62,773 nt of DNA from an uncultured Clostridia bacterium (GTDB taxonomy: Bacteria; Bacillota; Clostridia; Christensenellales; CAG-917): NCBI GenBank assembly GCA_947581925.1, contig CANPWB010000009.1:1-62773 (forward strand), written 5' to 3'. Below are positions 51,601-58,773 of the stretch, one piece after another (the stretch's first letter is position 1; every line of letters begins with the position of its first letter). The position numbers were made by a program, and so were the translations under genes. The notes under the pieces were generated by a model, which worked only from the letters and a program-made list of their open reading frames with translations, did no database searches and had not been told where the DNA came from.

Positions 51601-54600
51601 CCTGCGGGGTTTCGCCTCGAAATAATCCGTGTTGTTTTCAGTTTGCACATACGCAAAAAGCCCCAGTATCTTATTCCCGATACTGTCATTGTAGATATAA
51701 GATTTCGGGTATTCACGTTTCATAAACTCGGCGATTTTTTCAAGCGTGAACAATTTGTTGTCCGCAATCTCGCCGACCACCATTTGCGCGCTGTCGAGAG
51801 CCTGCCAATAGACCACGTCGTCCATATAGCGGCTTTTATCTACCATTTCGCTTGTAATCTCATTGAGCATTAGCCTTGCTGTTTCGCTAAACTGCTCATG
51901 GGCGGCCTCATCTCTTGCTGTCAATTTTTCAGCATTGAGCCTTATTTCGCCGATACTCTTAAACTCTTTTGAAAGTTTAGCCTGCAACTGCCCCAAAGTA
52001 AGCCCGTGCCACGAGGATTGTCCCTTTTCGCCAGCCTCAGACATAGCTCGTACCATATTTTCGAGCGTATATTCATAGTGCAGTGCCTCAAAGCTCCTGC
52101 GATTGCCAGAGCGCGTATATGGATCGGTTCCGTTATATATACCAGTTTTTTCCTCAATTCCGCCAAAAAGATTTTCGAGCCAAGCTATGTATTCTTGTTT
52201 CGGGGTAGCCTTTAAGATAGCCTCTCTTGTCGCTGTAATGTCTGTTTCGGTGCGCACAGAAATTCCGCCGTTTTCCAGATAGTTTACTGCTTTATTTAGC
52301 ACCGTGCCAAGCGCATAAGTAGAGAAGTTTTGAGAGATGTTTGCTTTTGTCTCCTCGATACTCTCTTTGCCCTTCATAATCGGAGCAAGAGCATCAACTA
52401 TTTTAGCCTTATGCAGGTTGATAAAGGCCTTTTTGCCATCATTTTTCAGCTTGTCCCACTCGTTGAGAAAATCTTTGCCGAGAGCGTCAATAATGCTCTG
52501 TCTGTATGTTTTTTCTGACTCCGACAATTCGCTCCGAATTTCATTTTGTATAGGCTTTATATACTCTCTCCCTGTATCTACGAGGAACAGGTTCATAACG
52601 TCCGTATTGTCGTACAAGCTACTTATTAAACCTATTTCGCCGCCATAAAATTCAAGCTGCCTCTCGATGTCGTTGGCGAAGTTATAGAGAGGGCTCGCCG
52701 CGTCGTAACCGACCTTTTGAGCAAGGTCATGGTGCTTTTTTCTGATTTTATACAAAACCTTTTCGTTGGGCTTATATTCGACTTTTGGAGCTGTCGGCGT
52801 CCAGCCGTCCCGTTCATACACCTTGTTTCGGTTGTCACTCTGCGGGTCTATTGTTTCCCTGCCAAATACAACAGTGATGTCTCCATATTCGGTATGCCCC
52901 ATATCTGCCTTTGTAATGGCGATCGAGGGCATAGGAAAGCCTCCGAGTTTCAAAACCTTTAACAGGCTCTGCTCGGAGAGGTTATGCAAGGCAACAAGGT
53001 TGCCCTCCTCCTGCACGTCAACAGCCACATTTTCGCCGCCGATGGACAAAGCAAAACGCTTTCCGCCGTTCTGTTCGGAGCTTGTCTTGATAGGAGATCG
53101 AGCTATAATCACGCCATTTTTCACTGTTACGTCGGCGAAAAATTGACGCACTTCGGGCAGATAATCGCGGAGTTTTCTGTTGAGCTGGAATTGATCGGCT
53201 CCCGTCGTTCTCGCCTCGCCGCTTCCGTTGCCCTCATAGACAGTAATATACGCCATCCCATCTGGCTTCAAAGCGTCAACGGCGTTTGCGAGCACCTGCT
53301 GACGCCCCTCCAAAGTATCTATGACGTTGAGGACATTTGAAATTGTCACGGTGTCACTCTGCCCGTTCTCTGTCGCGCGGGCGACGGCTCTATTGTGCTC
53401 CTCGCTTCTGTTGTATGGGTCGTATATGTAATTTTTAACACCTTGTGTCGCCAAAAATTCGGTGGCATTGTCAAACTTGCCGCCGCCTATATCGAGGTTT
53501 ACGGTGCCGTGCTTGAATTGTACCCTACTGAACACAGCGGGGAGCTTGGATGAGTTGATAGATGTCGCGGCAGAGGTCTTGTCCTGCTTCTTGCTCATAT
53601 CGAGAGCATTGCGAGTTTCGCCTTGTTGCATCGTCTCTGTCGAAACATCGCTCTTGATGGTAGGACTAAACCTTGTCTGAGTGGCGTATTTATTGAAAAA
53701 TGTCTGATATCTTTTGAGCAAAGCTTTTGCCGCGCGAGACAGCTTTTCATTTGAGCTGTAATCCGTGTCCGCCTTTTTGAGGAATGACATGAGTCTGTCT
53801 TTGAACGTCGGATTGTCCGAAATAATGCGCTTCAAAGCAGCGGCATTGCCGAGTTCACGCTCAACGAAATTCGCCGCAAGCTCCTCTCTAAGCTCCATAT
53901 AGACATCATCTGTGAAATCTACCTTGCCATTGAGAAAATCTTGCATAGATACGTTATATCTTTCAACATAAGGCGTCAATATATTGATTTTTTCGTTCAG
54001 CGTCAGTCCTTTCAAGGCAGTATTGAAAAACTTCTTAAAAGCCTTTGGATTGCTTATATACAATGCGCCTTTGGCTGTGTGTTTTGCGCCTATAATGCCG
54101 TGCGTAAACTCATGCAAAATGATTTTTGCGGCAGTACGAGCGTTTGGATTGCTTGCGTTCTCACGATTGACAAGGATCTTCCCGTCTTTCATGCTATACA
54201 CGGCATCGCCAACCTTATCTCCGCTTCTCAACACATCTGGGCTCACAAACTCTATTTCCGCCCCAGAGCGTGCCGCTATGCTTGCATAGAGGATTTGATC
54301 TGCCTCGCTCAAATTTGCCGCTCTCGCCTGCCTCAGCGTTTGTCTGACGGCTTGCTGTTGCGCTCCGACCAACTTTTTGTAGTCGGGAACGTGCTCGCGG
54401 GCAAAATTGTCCAGCTCTTGCGCCTGCTGTTCGGATGAATTGCGGACTTCGGCGGCGGCATTGCTTTCGGAGGATGTATTGTTATTTGTGTTTTGAGCGG
54501 CATTATTGATTTCTCTCAAAACTCTATTCGCTTCTACCCTTGAAAGAGGCTTTGAGATGAGGTCATTCGCATAATCATAAATACGATATGTGTCGCCATT

Positions 54601-56388
54601 TTTGATAATAGCAATACTTGCGTCGCCGTACTTATAACGTACAGCTCCGTCCTCTGTTATTGCGCCGATATACTTTGGCAACCCTTTTTTGGATATTTCA
54701 AGATCGCCGAGCTTCTTTATTTCGTTGCGCTCGTTTATATACTGTTCTGCCCCACCGCTTTTGAAAAACTCATTGATACGGGCATTCAACTCGTCCAAAG
54801 TTATGCTGTTCCAGTCTGAAATACCCAACCTTGCGCCGACGTCTCTTTTTTTAGCATCGTCAGCTCTCTCAATAAACTGGTTGAGATCCGCTTGACTTCT
54901 TATATTCTCACCTCTTAAAGCAGTGTCTGCAAAACGCGCGGCATCCATATTGAGTTCGCCCGCAGCCGACATAGCGGAGACAGTGCGCAAGGCCTCATTG
55001 TTTCTCAATGTCTCCGACAGTGATTTGCGATACTTGCGCCTTTCGAACACATTGCCGTCTCTTTTGCCGTCCAAGCTCGGTTTGAGCATGTCTATCGTTA
55101 CAGTCTTCCCGTCAGATGTCTTATATCCCATGTCGTTAAGACGCTGAACCGCCGTTTGCGCGACTTCGGCATTATTTATAATCGCATCTGCGTTTTGATG
55201 TACTATTATAGACAGTGGCGCATATGTGTTCGCTTTGCTTAAAATGCCAACGAGCATTTTTTGCTTCGGCGTTCTCACTTCGCCGTCGGTGCTTTGCAAA
55301 CTCTCTTGTAGTTCACCAAGTGTTTTGACAACAAAATCTACCTGCTCATTGCCAGATTGATTGACGCCCTCTGTTTCCGCTATCTTTTCGGCAAGTGATA
55401 TAACGCCCTGCGAGCCGCCGTTACTATTGATTCTGCTGCCGCTGAAATAGTTTATGCTGTTGCGGACGGACACGTCTGCGCCACCCATAATCGCACCACT
55501 CAATCCGCCGACAAGCGCAGCATAAGCCACCTGTTGGAACGTTGCATTCTCCGCACTGGGATCGTAAGTTATGCGCTTCCAAACAGGGTCTATAAGCTCC
55601 TGTACGCCCTCTTCGAACGCCTCGCTTATAAAACTTTCCAAAATTGTCTTGCCGAATGTCTGTCTTGCGGCGGATTGAGCAATAGTTTTTCCAACCTGCA
55701 CTGCGCCCTCTTTTGCCGTGCTTGCGGCAAGGTTTTTGGCAATGGCACCAACGCCAAAGCCGATAGCGTCAGTCACGCCCTCCATCGCGCCCTCTGTGAA
55801 ACCCGATAATGCGCCGTAGCCCCACTCTTTGCCTGTGAGTTTCCCAGTCTCTTGATAAGCCTGTTTTGTGGCCGTACCTGCGGCACCAAGACCTGCAACC
55901 GCACCTCCTATCATGCCTGCGGCAAGAGGCGTCAATGTTCCACCAGAAGCGACAGCAATACCTGCGGCGGCGGCGACTGTAAGCATTGATGGCAAACTTG
56001 TACCTATGCCACCCGTCACGTCGCCTACAACTTTCCACCCGTCTGACGGATTGAACCACTCATCGGCGTCGTTATAGTTTACCCAATCGTTCGCCATCTG
56101 CTTTTCGGCCCAATCGTCAGCACCAAAGAGGTCAGCCAAGCCGCCTGCGGTGAAATCCCATATTCCCTCAATACTTTGCAGAAAACCGAGACCGAGTTTT
56201 TCAAAAGCATAGCCTATGCCACCCAAAAATCCGCCTTGATTTTTCGCTTTCTCCTCTTGCTCACGGGCATATCGTGTGAGAGATGCCTCTTTTTGAGCGG
56301 CAGAAAGCCCGCCCGACAAAAGGCTGTTTGTAGACGATGAAATGGAGTTCTTCGCCAATCTATTTTGGATTTCGGTCAATGTAGCCAT
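45682..56388 (-). CDS. Giant phage polyvalent protein (3568 aa) with protease-, methyltransferase- and ADP-ribosyltransferase-like modules
   Basis: A 3568-residue protein, about 10.7 kb, right after the portal and Hint genes. Residues 120-330 are glycine/alanine-rich hydrophobic stretches. Near 759 is HEFTHG, an HExxH zinc-protease motif. About 950-1100 resembles a class I methyltransferase (VNLDIGGGKFDNATEFL, TISNVLNVID, KPDGMAYITVYEG). About 1653-1840 and 2016-2235 are two ADP-ribosyltransferase-like modules (LLTLYHGSRTSFTEFDEHF...GNGFYFTSD; LLVVYHGTKDGNFYTFEY...YYFTTN). About 3000-3300 matches the LPD38-type ending (DVIRLTQPNYTNTERSELMRSDSDIVRAFTMF). This is the plan of large polyvalent proteins of phages and conjugative elements, thought to be packaged and injected to act on host proteins and DNA. 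Which modules are active is unknown. Confidence 0.8.
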   Translation of the reverse strand: MATLTEIQNRLAKNSISSSTNSLLSGGLSAAQKEASLTRYAREQEEKAKNQGGFLGGIGYAFEKLGLGFLQSIEGIWDFTAGGLADLFGADDWAEKQMANDWVNYNDADEWFNPSDGWKVVGDVTGGIGTSLPSMLTVAAAAGIAVASGGTLTPLAAGMIGGAVAGLGAAGTATKQAYQETGKLTGKEWGYGALSGFTEGAMEGVTDAIGFGVGAIAKNLAASTAKEGAVQVGKTIAQSAARQTFGKTILESFISEAFEEGVQELIDPVWKRITYDPSAENATFQQVAYAALVGGLSGAIMGGADVSVRNSINYFSGSRINSNGGSQGVISLAEKIAETEGVNQSGNEQVDFVVKTLGELQESLQSTDGEVRTPKQKMLVGILSKANTYAPLSIIVHQNADAIINNAEVAQTAVQRLNDMGYKTSDGKTVTIDMLKPSLDGKRDGNVFERRKYRKSLSETLRNNEALRTVSAMSAAGELNMDAARFADTALRGENIRSQADLNQFIERADDAKKRDVGARLGISDWNSITLDELNARINEFFKSGGAEQYINERNEIKKLGDLEISKKGLPKYIGAITEDGAVRYKYGDASIAIIKNGDTYRIYDYANDLISKPLSRVEANRVLREINNAAQNTNNNTSSESNAAAEVRNSSEQQAQELDNFAREHVPDYKKLVGAQQQAVRQTLRQARAANLSEADQILYASIAARSGAEIEFVSPDVLRSGDKVGDAVYSMKDGKILVNRENASNPNARTAAKIILHEFTHGIIGAKHTAKGALYISNPKAFKKFFNTALKGLTLNEKINILTPYVERYNVSMQDFLNGKVDFTDDVYMELREELAANFVERELGNAAALKRIISDNPTFKDRLMSFLKKADTDYSSNEKLSRAAKALLKRYQTFFNKYATQTRFSPTIKSDVSTETMQQGETRNALDMSKKQDKTSAATSINSSKLPAVFSRVQFKHGTVNLDIGGGKFDNATEFLATQGVKNYIYDPYNRSEEHNRAVARATENGQSDTVTISNVLNVIDTLEGRQQVLANAVDALKPDGMAYITVYEGNGSGEARTTGADQFQLNRKLRDYLPEVRQFFADVTVKNGVIIARSPIKTSSEQNGGKRFALSIGGENVAVDVQEEGNLVALHNLSEQSLLKVLKLGGFPMPSIAITKADMGHTEYGDITVVFGRETIDPQSDNRNKVYERDGWTPTAPKVEYKPNEKVLYKIRKKHHDLAQKVGYDAASPLYNFANDIERQLEFYGGEIGLISSLYDNTDVMNLFLVDTGREYIKPIQNEIRSELSESEKTYRQSIIDALGKDFLNEWDKLKNDGKKAFINLHKAKIVDALAPIMKGKESIEETKANISQNFSTYALGTVLNKAVNYLENGGISVRTETDITATREAILKATPKQEYIAWLENLFGGIEEKTGIYNGTDPYTRSGNRRSFEALHYEYTLENMVRAMSEAGEKGQSSWHGLTLGQLQAKLSKEFKSIGEIRLNAEKLTARDEAAHEQFSETARLMLNEITSEMVDKSRYMDDVVYWQALDSAQMVVGEIADNKLFTLEKIAEFMKREYPKSYIYNDSIGNKILGLFAYVQTENNTDYFEAKPRRAVTFSEIKRVLIPETASEKLIKELESRHIPYQVYDTGENSRTEAIKQMGGIRFALSNTDSQGRKLTAAQREYFKDSKIVDRSGKLLTLYHGSRTSFTEFDEHFNAGWNMFGNGFYFTSDKERAQRYARTELYECYLNVKNPFITDNAEHLDMLYKEIGTTREAVTKFAKKNGYGGSEFFLLCNYLDDTGKNVAQYIRKLGFDGIFDYKQDGKAEVVAYKSNQIKLTTNKNPSSSSDIRFAMRIDEYSESQYNNFGWVRANDVVSSSHWRDFTTKFARAKGGSKEFVKTASGEFIIPVNDMTGKGFGVDNVLIYAKGSIDNPKISKIVKINLNNETDIDVVRRYIYEREQRSGTWAGSVTSNLYESGLVREYRGKDFRDYQSYKAEIGKRSGRSESGRTNGNNQHTQNGSGNTGSDTRYALKPTDSEGKVLSAQQRKFFADSKVVDDKGNLLVVYHGTKDGNFYTFEYNKARQTGTDFGEAYYFTTNIKNAKGYAKNIQNDERIQEYRAKREQIKAQILQETDSEKRKSLIRQFKSIKVDGKTLVDLMSDVEYETGGRVRSVYLNIENPLIVDAKGEFYYKVYPEYFRQAREQGRDGIIAKNVNDSSRAGVGKSDVYIAFKPEQIKLTTNTSPSNSNDIRYALRNDSENRRLYTKGQRAKFAANNTRLKVYSKMDAQSVIDSIIDERLILGNGRYAGELSGKSRAEAIEQLFIKLNSTPEGYQIGAALDIADYIINNAVLTDMYDSYDSVADDMFILSTLRGYMHKMNLRGIQGEINYAFDKHNTINLIWGTKERGIAPEEVAQELEDIGIHFNAINDAEIFFEMLDMYEQAKKRVNKKADEIMLTAYGGKAEVEQLRQDIARDILLAFDQKGEQSKYARLVEQYTQRIADLKDELHTAYRRNTLVNRIIDGAAYLRDIATKRNYVGADVFTAPELTQWLKQLSKLKYRSDLRKTGARQILLDYGKFYNTNNPLLYDEDPNLSYIDQNVIDALNFIRQNALSNKPLSTEELQAAQVIIASAKHLFDTYDQVIMEGKKQRITDLATQGNQIIQKSKNRTNKAIFNRIYGVFNKIIEPRVVIESLENFNPNGILTRAYDEITKGETAAGELYIELTEDIDAYIKQHKHYSKRLASEHITVAGAELTVGQAITLYELSKRTQAQDGLYNSGFTYEDSKGSIKSVRVTQSDIDTLSKAFTDTDKGFISLVEEFFNVKSKQVKTDADMQILGYTNASDDFYYPIQRDKGTIAKNITDARSLMADWANVYNFSFNKDVKVGAQNQLYVTDVYSVLTRHAKQLSTYAKMTVPLKNFSQIYAKNIGDKTNVISIRNTLNRQVWRGAEAYLSKLFADIQGRATSSSVIERMRGAYAKYQLGANAKVIVSQITSYPTAGILLDAGVLARGFVMRTNWSAMDKYCPYARVRNYERGIVRAEGVIDKIGKVGDVLTKPIQWTDRFTIGRLWNACQLQVQKDSNLKLGTVENMQKAGELLEDVIRLTQPNYTNTERSELMRSDSDIVRAFTMFTSVPLKQLSRLVETFGEYNALRSAIKSGDADPSLQGRYKASKRKIGRVLASVTIANLMYVLVGQLFKFLYNDMAEDDEEGKVTAKSFFLDLLQDFGSTTIGMLPFVRDIYDFFAKDYDIDTFSADMLNGILDPTKQLFDLVTKAVSGEEIKTQDYMRAFRDSLYGIGQLTGLPFRNINNTITGLIRRFSTATAYEYTSLFYNPKYSSDIKAALKKRDYGLAQTIMGMLLKDDRTGGLSKNAMQKLVELYDGGYTVLPKSIGDTITYNGVEIPLTSAQKQSFKAQYSEANEQIERLVNSAGFASLPAEQQAKAIKMLYDAYYSKALSSIVGVISDNQIIMLSAVISPSSLATIMSAVSAIKADVDKTGKAINNTKKAKVIKFIWGQRLNTVQKLLLILSMGYTIKDGDIRGLSAARAKTMVAKYITTLRMTKEQKTALAEKCGLTVKNGRIYTN

Positions 56389-56394
56389 TTTGTT

Positions 56395-58773
56395 TTACCT
56401 CTCTGTGTTAAGGAAATGGTTGATATATTGCACGATTTCCTCTGCTGTTATAAGCTCCTTTCCGATAGCCACTTTCAAATACGCGCCATTGAAAGCGTAA
56501 AATTGTTCCTCAGTCGCATAATCTTTCCAATCGTCGTAAGCAAACAGCCCGTATTTTTCGATGTCTGCCGCTCTTTTCTCCTCGTCGATTTTGTAGTTGT
56601 CGTCCAGCTCAAACACGTTTGTAAAGCCCCGCAACGGCTCGGAGGGATTGTTTTCATCGTCCGTGATGTTCAGCAAGCCGTTTGCAAAGCAGTTGATGTG
56701 TTGCGCCGTAAGCACTGCGTAGCACTCCGTATCTTTTTTGTAAGTCTCAAAACCCGTAAGCTTGACGACCTTTGACTCTTGCGCTCCGTCAGCCATTGAA
56801 ACAGCATAAAATTTGTGTCCCAAATGATTACAAACATTTTCGGCGTTGATAAGGACATATTTTTTGAGTGCCGTATCAAAGAAACTGTGCCCAAACAACA
56901 CCTCAATGCTTGTATCGTCATCAAAATCAAGCCTTAATACGTCATACTGCTTTTTCCCGTCGTAGAAAATGTAAGATATAGGTGCAACATCTAACTCGCC
57001 CGTCTCGTGATTAAACACAAGCACGTTATCGCCAATATTAAGATTTTCAACGGGCATTTGTGTATATCCGCCGCCAGACGGTATCGCAATGAGCGTCCCT
57101 TTTGCATAACAACCGCCGTCATCGTCGTCTTTTCTATATGCTGATGCCAACAGTGAATCCATCTTTGAGGCAATATCGTCGCTAATCCAACCTGTATTTT
57201 TAAGTTTTTCAACAAGAGCTCTCGCTCCCTTTTCATCAAGATTGCCGCCATTGCCAGAATAGAACAGCGATTCGGATGTAATTGCACTTGCAAGGGCAGA
57301 CAAATATTCTTGTTTGAGCTTCTCGTAATGCTCCTGCGAGATGTCCCCGTTCTTGTATGCGCTCTCTACCTCGTCCGTGTCGAAGTTGATAGCGTCCGCC
57401 TTTACATACTGCGAATACAGGCTGTATGCGCTTGTCTGGAATTTATCCAACAGATCATCGTACTGCTCCTGCGTAATTTCGTCGTTTTTGAGTGCCGTAT
57501 CGAGCAAATTCTTTGATGTGTCACCACTCTCGACGCCAGCCATATAATTGCTGTAATTCGACTTGTAGATGTTGTTTTTGTAGGTATCGGCAGCATTGCG
57601 CAGGTCGTTGATTTCCTTTTCGCTGAGTCCCTGTTGCTCTGCGATAGCGGCGATCTGGTCTGCGGTGTAGGTTCCGTTGTTTGCCATAGAAAGAAGATTC
57701 GCATAGATGTTGCTGTCCTTTTTCGGCGTACTCGACTTGACGAGCGACTTCAACTCCTCGATTTTGGCGTCGTCCAATCCGTAGGCTTTGCCCATAGACT
57801 CTATGCCCTCCTCTGTTAAGTTGGAATCGGGGTTCATTGCCTGCTCCCAAAGGGTTGCATAAATGTTATCTCTCTGCTGTCGATCTTGTTCCTGTTTTGC
57901 ATCTGCCTTTTCTTGCTGTTGCATATCGTATTGCAGCTTGTTTGCGTTGAGTTCCGAGAGCGCATCCTCATATGTCGCTCTATTTTGCACTTTTGCCGCT
58001 TGTTCGGTGGCGTTCGCTTGTTGCACGTCGGCTCTCTTTTGAGCGTATGCCTGCGCATTGATATAGTCAGAATACCCACTACCAGTGAGCCCCATTTGAG
58101 CGAGCTGTTCCGCATTTGCACCGTAAGACGCTTTATTTTGCGCATATGAGGCTTGCGCGTCTACGGCCGCCTTTTGTTTTGCGACTTCTGCTTCCTTGTC
58201 GGCTTGCGCCTTGCGCTCGTCAAGCAATTTTTTCTGTTGCTCATAATATTCCTCATAAGATGCGGGAACCTTTTCGATTTCGTCTTTGCCGTCGCCCTGT
58301 GCGCCACTCTCTTCACTGTTTCCACCGCCTACGGAGCCCCCTGCGTAGGCATAAGAAATGCTACCGCCTGTGCTACCTGTGCCGCCTGCCCCGCTCGCGC
58401 TCGGTGTCGCCCTCTTTAACTTGAAAAAGTCTGCATATTTGCCCAGATTGGAATTGGAAGACCCGCTTGCAAAAGAGGGATTGATAGAGGGGAGCTTTGT
58501 CACTCCCATGCTACCCGTTATAACACCCTCTCGCGTCACTCCTCCGATTGTTCCGCCGCCTGTCACGCCTACGCCCATATTTGCTTTCGGCACAATGCGG
58601 TCGTTTTTCAGCGTAGGATTTAATTGCTCTATGCCTCCCGCATAGATGCCTCCCGTTGAGTTTTTAAGCCCTATTGCGCCCGAATATCCCGCCAAACCGC
58701 TGTTATTGGGATTGACGTTCCTTTTTGAAAGGTCCTTTACGACGCTTGAATAGACATTTTTCTGTACCGCCAT
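56395..58773 (-). CDS. Phage virion protein with Hint (Hedgehog/intein-like) domain
   Basis: A 792-residue protein. Residues 1-160 are Gly/Ser/Ala-rich (GVGVTGGGTIGGVT), about 165-300 is a Gln/Ala/Lys coiled coil (EYYEQQKKLLDERKAQADKEAEVAKQKA), about 300-550 repeats EITQEQYDDLLDK-like helix pairs. Cys555, after GG, begins a Hint domain: CYAKGTLIAIPSGGGYTQMPVENLNIGDNVLVFN, IEVLFGHSFFD, ending VLTAQHINCFANGLLN near 700, with a 90-residue tail. Cys at position 1 and the HINCFANG end are the intein-type splice motifs, but the end lacks the N-terminal HN plus nucleophile pair of true inteins. Such domains may cut or ligate themselves. It overlaps the portal gene by one base (TAATG). Confidence 0.75.
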   Translation of the reverse strand: MAVQKNVYSSVVKDLSKRNVNPNNSGLAGYSGAIGLKNSTGGIYAGGIEQLNPTLKNDRIVPKANMGVGVTGGGTIGGVTREGVITGSMGVTKLPSINPSFASGSSNSNLGKYADFFKLKRATPSASGAGGTGSTGGSISYAYAGGSVGGGNSEESGAQGDGKDEIEKVPASYEEYYEQQKKLLDERKAQADKEAEVAKQKAAVDAQASYAQNKASYGANAEQLAQMGLTGSGYSDYINAQAYAQKRADVQQANATEQAAKVQNRATYEDALSELNANKLQYDMQQQEKADAKQEQDRQQRDNIYATLWEQAMNPDSNLTEEGIESMGKAYGLDDAKIEELKSLVKSSTPKKDSNIYANLLSMANNGTYTADQIAAIAEQQGLSEKEINDLRNAADTYKNNIYKSNYSNYMAGVESGDTSKNLLDTALKNDEITQEQYDDLLDKFQTSAYSLYSQYVKADAINFDTDEVESAYKNGDISQEHYEKLKQEYLSALASAITSESLFYSGNGGNLDEKGARALVEKLKNTGWISDDIASKMDSLLASAYRKDDDDGGCYAKGTLIAIPSGGGYTQMPVENLNIGDNVLVFNHETGELDVAPISYIFYDGKKQYDVLRLDFDDDTSIEVLFGHSFFDTALKKYVLINAENVCNHLGHKFYAVSMADGAQESKVVKLTGFETYKKDTECYAVLTAQHINCFANGLLNITDDENNPSEPLRGFTNVFELDDNYKIDEEKRAADIEKYGLFAYDDWKDYATEEQFYAFNGAYLKVAIGKELITAEEIVQYINHFLNTER

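Noticed and set aside
56680..57111. True intein in the portal-adjacent protein
   Set aside because: Starts with Cys after Gly-Gly, but the end HINCFANGLLN lacks the usual His-Asn plus Cys/Ser/Thr junction, and no split host protein is apparent around it.
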